Part shown: positions 31,803 through 34,064 of the stretch, in pieces
Numbering within the stretch: position 1 is the stretch's first letter
How the letters are laid out: every line of letters begins with the position of its first letter
Assembly (NCBI GenBank): GCA_904501985.1
Contig: CAJGCT010000017.1
Span: 1-34,064, forward strand
DNA length: 34,064 nucleotides
Origin: an uncultured Clostridia bacterium
Lineage (GTDB): Bacteria; Bacillota; Clostridia; Oscillospirales; CAG-272
Direction of reading: 5' to 3'
The notes under the pieces: model-generated
Databases searched by the model: none
What the model was told of the DNA's origin: nothing
What the model saw: the letters and a program-made list of their open reading frames with translations, nothing else
Program-made: the position numbers and the translations under genes

Positions 31803-33290
31803 ATGGCAAGGATAGGTTTTGATAACGACAAATATCTTGAAATGCAGTCAAAGCATATACGTGAGCGTATCGCTCAATTCGGAGGCAAGCTGTATCTTGA
31901 ATTCGGAGGCAAGCTGTTTGACGATTATCATGCGTCCCGTGTACTTCCGGGATTCCGCCCCGACAGTAAGCTGCAAATGCTTCTCCAATTAAAGGATGAC
32001 GCCGAAATTGTGATCGCCATAAGCGCAGACGATATCGAAAAGAACAAGGTAAGAGGCGATCTCGGTATCACATATGATCTTGACGTGCTCCGCCTTATCG
32101 ACGCTTTCGGAAACATCGGTCTGTACGTGGGAAGCGTGGTTCTCACCCGTTTTGACTCCCAAAGCAACGCTGTAAAATTCGAAAACAAGCTCCTGGAGCT
32201 TGGAATAAAGGTGTATCACCATTATTCAATCGACGGATACCCCTATAACGTTGAAACTATCGTCAGTGACAGCGGATACGGTAAAAATGACTTTGTTGAG
32301 ACCACCAGACGCCTTGTTGTGGTCACCGCACCCGGTCCGGGAAGCGGAAAAATGGCTGTATGCCTCTCTCAGCTCTATCATGAGAACAAGCGCGGCATAA
32401 AAGCCGGATATGCAAAGTTTGAAACCTTCCCCATATGGAATATACCGCTGAAACACCCTGTAAATATGGCATACGAGGCGGCTACTGCCGACCTTAACGA
32501 TATAAACATGATCGACCCGTTCCACCTTGAAGCCTACGGAAAGACCGCCGTCAACTACAACCGGGACGTTGAGATTTTCCCTGTGGTTGATGCCATGTTC
32601 AAGCGCATTTTCGGTGCTTCGCCCTACAAATCCCCAACAGATATGGGCGTTAACATGGTTGGAAACTGCATTATCGACAACGATGCGGTCTGCGAGGCAT
32701 CCTACCGTGAAATCGTGCGCAGATACTACACCGCCCTGTGCGATCAGAAAGAGAATATGGCAACCGGCGACACGGTACACAAGCTGGACATTTTAATGAA
32801 GCAGGCAAACCTTTCACCTGCCGTCCGCCCTGTAATTGATGCCGCAAACAAAAAAGCGGAAACTACAAACTCCCCCGCCGCGGCAATTGAGCTTCCAGAC
32901 GGTACTATTGTAACGGGCAAGACATCCTCCCTGCTTGGCGCATCGGCGGCAATGCTTCTCAATGCACTGAAAAAGCTTGCGGATATAGACGATGACGTTC
33001 AGCTTATCCCACCGTCAATAATTGAGCCGGTACAGCATCTTAAAGTTGACTATCTCCACAACCGCAACCCGCGACTTCACACCGACGAGGTGCTGATAGT
33101 TCTCTCCATTTGCGCCGCCACATCTCCCCTTGCGGCAAGATCGCTGGAGCAGCTTGACAAGCTTGCAGGCTGCGAGGTGCATTCCTCCGTTATTCTGGCG
33201 GAAATAGATGCGAAGACATTCAAGAAGCTTGGTGTAAATCTCACCTGCGAGCCGCGATATCAGGTAAACAGCTTGTATCATGGGAAATAA
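31803..33290 (+). CDS. DUF1846 family protein
   Basis: The protein has 495 residues from the ATG at 31803 (GGGGGTGA Shine-Dalgarno, 7 nt); the frame opens earlier at 31773 with a poorer start. DUF1846 proteins are widespread in Firmicutes and have no firmly assigned function. Typical segments are KLYLEFGGKLFDDYHASRVL, the P-loop-like TAPGPGSGKMAVCLSQLYHE (about 188-207), GYAKFETFPIWNIPLKHPVN and VNMVGNCIIDND. The GPGSGK sequence suggests nucleotide or phosphate binding, but this is unproven. An in-frame 18-nt duplication near the 5' end repeats FGGKL. Only the promoter region is shared with the radical SAM gene. Confidence 0.9.
   Translation: MARIGFDNDKYLEMQSKHIRERIAQFGGKLYLEFGGKLFDDYHASRVLPGFRPDSKLQMLLQLKDDAEIVIAISADDIEKNKVRGDLGITYDLDVLRLIDAFGNIGLYVGSVVLTRFDSQSNAVKFENKLLELGIKVYHHYSIDGYPYNVETIVSDSGYGKNDFVETTRRLVVVTAPGPGSGKMAVCLSQLYHENKRGIKAGYAKFETFPIWNIPLKHPVNMAYEAATADLNDINMIDPFHLEAYGKTAVNYNRDVEIFPVVDAMFKRIFGASPYKSPTDMGVNMVGNCIIDNDAVCEASYREIVRRYYTALCDQKENMATGDTVHKLDILMKQANLSPAVRPVIDAANKKAETTNSPAAAIELPDGTIVTGKTSSLLGASAAMLLNALKKLADIDDDVQLIPPSIIEPVQHLKVDYLHNRNPRLHTDEVLIVLSICAATSPLAARSLEQLDKLAGCEVHSSVILAEIDAKTFKKLGVNLTCEPRYQVNSLYHGK
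31876..31917 (+). repeat. In-frame 18-nt direct repeat inside the DUF1846 gene
   Basis: AATTCGGAGGCAAGCTGT occurs at 31876-31893 and again at 31900-31917, offset by 24 nt (8 codons). It encodes FGGKL twice. It may reflect a recent duplication or conversion, since nucleotide identity is complete. Confidence 0.8.
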
Positions 33291-33296
33291 GAAATT

Positions 33297-33328
33297 ACGG
33301 GACTGATTTTTCAGTCCCGTTTGTTTTT
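33297..33328 (+). terminator. Intrinsic terminator of the DUF1846 gene
   Basis: ACGGGACTGA (33297-33306) and TCAGTCCCGT (33311-33320) form a perfect 10-bp stem with a TTTT loop, followed by TTGTTTTT. Confidence 0.92.
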
Positions 33329-33331
33329 GTG

Positions 33332-33362
33332 AAAAATCCCCTCGGCATAACGCCGAGGGGAT
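33332..33362 (-). terminator. Intrinsic terminator of groEL
   Basis: On the minus strand ATCCCCTCGGC (33362-33352) pairs perfectly with GCCGAGGGGAT (33346-33336), loop 5 nt, followed by TTTT. A further small hairpin, GCATATT/AATATGC, lies at 33365-33383, closer to the gene. Confidence 0.92.
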
Positions 33363-33389
33363 CTGCATATTCGCATAATATGCACGATA

Positions 33390-34064
33390 TCAATACATAC
33401 CGCCCATACCGCCGCCCATGCCGCCTGCGGGCATTGCGGGTTCGGGTTCCTTGATGTCTGCAACAACTGCCTCGGTGGTGAGAACGGTTGCCGCAACACT
33501 TGCCGCGTTCTGGAGAGCGGAGCGTGTAACCTTAGTCGGGTCAACGATACCGGTTTCCATCATGTCAACATACTTTTCGTTGTAAGCGTCGAAGCCGTAA
33601 CCCTTCTTACCGCTTGACATGATCTTGTCAACGATAATAGAGCCTTCGAAGCCTGCGTTCTCAGCGATCTGACGAACAGGAGCCTCAAGGGACTTAAGAA
33701 CGATCTTTACACCGGTCTTTTCGTCGCCGTCAACGGTGTCAAGCAGAGCCTTAACATCGTCGATAACATTAAGATATGCAGTACCGCCGCCTGCTACGAT
33801 GCCTTCCTCAACTGCCGCCTTTGTAGCATTGAGTGCATCCTCGATGCGGAGCTTCTTTTCCTTCATTTCGGTCTCGGTAGCCGCACCAACCTTGATAACA
33901 GCAACACCGCCGGAAAGCTTTGCAAGTCTTTCCTGGAGCTTCTCGCGATCAAAGTCGGAGGTAGTGGTTTCAATTCCTGCCTTGATCTGATTGATGCGAG
34001 CCTTGATAGCCTCGGGGTGTCCCGCACCGCCTACAATAATGGTGGTCTCCTTGTTTACCTTTAC
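33390..34064 (-). CDS. groL: Chaperonin GroEL, C-terminal part
   Basis: The 5' part lies beyond the right edge; 224 residues are present. GroEL forms the 14-mer ATP-dependent folding chamber in the cytoplasm. Visible family segments are IKARINQIKAGIETTTSDFD, REKLQERLAKLSGGVAVIKV and GAATETEMKEKKLRIEDALN, which join the end of the apical domain to the equatorial domain, then VEEGIVAGGGTAYL, the ATP-site segment YGFDAYNEKY, DPTKVTRSALQNAASVA and the Gly-Met tail GGMGGGMGGMY. groES is expected upstream, outside the window. It converges with the DUF1846 gene, and paired terminators lie between them. Confidence 0.97.
   Translation of the reverse strand, partial: VKVNKETTIIVGGAGHPEAIKARINQIKAGIETTTSDFDREKLQERLAKLSGGVAVIKVGAATETEMKEKKLRIEDALNATKAAVEEGIVAGGGTAYLNVIDDVKALLDTVDGDEKTGVKIVLKSLEAPVRQIAENAGFEGSIIVDKIMSSGKKGYGFDAYNEKYVDMMETGIVDPTKVTRSALQNAASVAATVLTTEAVVADIKEPEPAMPAGGMGGGMGGMY

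Overview
This is a low-to-mid GC bacterial chromosome segment, almost certainly from a Clostridia-class Firmicute. A gut Oscillospirales or related Eubacteriales lineage is an inference. The evidence is the Gram-positive gene order nusB-xseA-xseB-ispA-tlyA-nadK-argR-recN, the order murB-rapZ-whiA, lipoproteins carrying DUF4430 and DUF4358, a DUF1846 protein, an SLH-domain surface protein, and sigma-A promoters of the Firmicute type.

Layout. Positions 1-2472 are visibly more AT-rich than the rest. They hold a truncated SDR-type epimerase, a divergent type I 3-dehydroquinase-like gene and a divergently transcribed AraC regulator, and look like the edge of an accessory metabolic island. Positions 2723-3148 encode a small DUF4430 lipoprotein with its own strong promoter. 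From 24138 down to 3290 there is one nearly continuous minus-strand run of 19 genes (nusB to tspO). Most gaps are under 40 bp and several are 4-bp stop/start overlaps. The run covers transcription antitermination, exonuclease VII, isoprenoid synthesis, rRNA methylation, NADP synthesis, arginine regulation, recombination repair, Tyr-tRNA charging, nucleotide clean-up, peptidoglycan synthesis, DNA polymerase III and a bifunctional penicillin-binding protein. Some usual members of these syntenic blocks are not at their expected places: dxs between ispA and tlyA, folD near xseA, yvcK between rapZ and whiA, and spoIVB/spo0A after recN.

Positions 24481-26514 form a plus-strand envelope operon: a four-helix membrane protein, a membrane-anchored SGNH hydrolase and a DUF4358 lipoprotein, ended by a textbook terminator. 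A large SLH surface protein follows at 26785-29568 with its own promoter and a structured leader. On the minus strand, a B12-binding-like radical SAM enzyme and a 58-residue 2[4Fe-4S] ferredoxin form a two-gene unit (31607-29861). It is transcribed divergently from a DUF1846 gene (31803-33290), which converges on the 3' end of groEL at the window edge.

No tRNA, rRNA, CRISPR array, transposase or phage gene was seen. The points most worth a second look are the radical SAM/ferredoxin pair, the dehydroquinase-like enzyme with an altered substrate pocket, the hairpin array where yvcK would be expected, the hairpin that hides the tspO ribosome binding site, and the palindromic element at 29696-29753.
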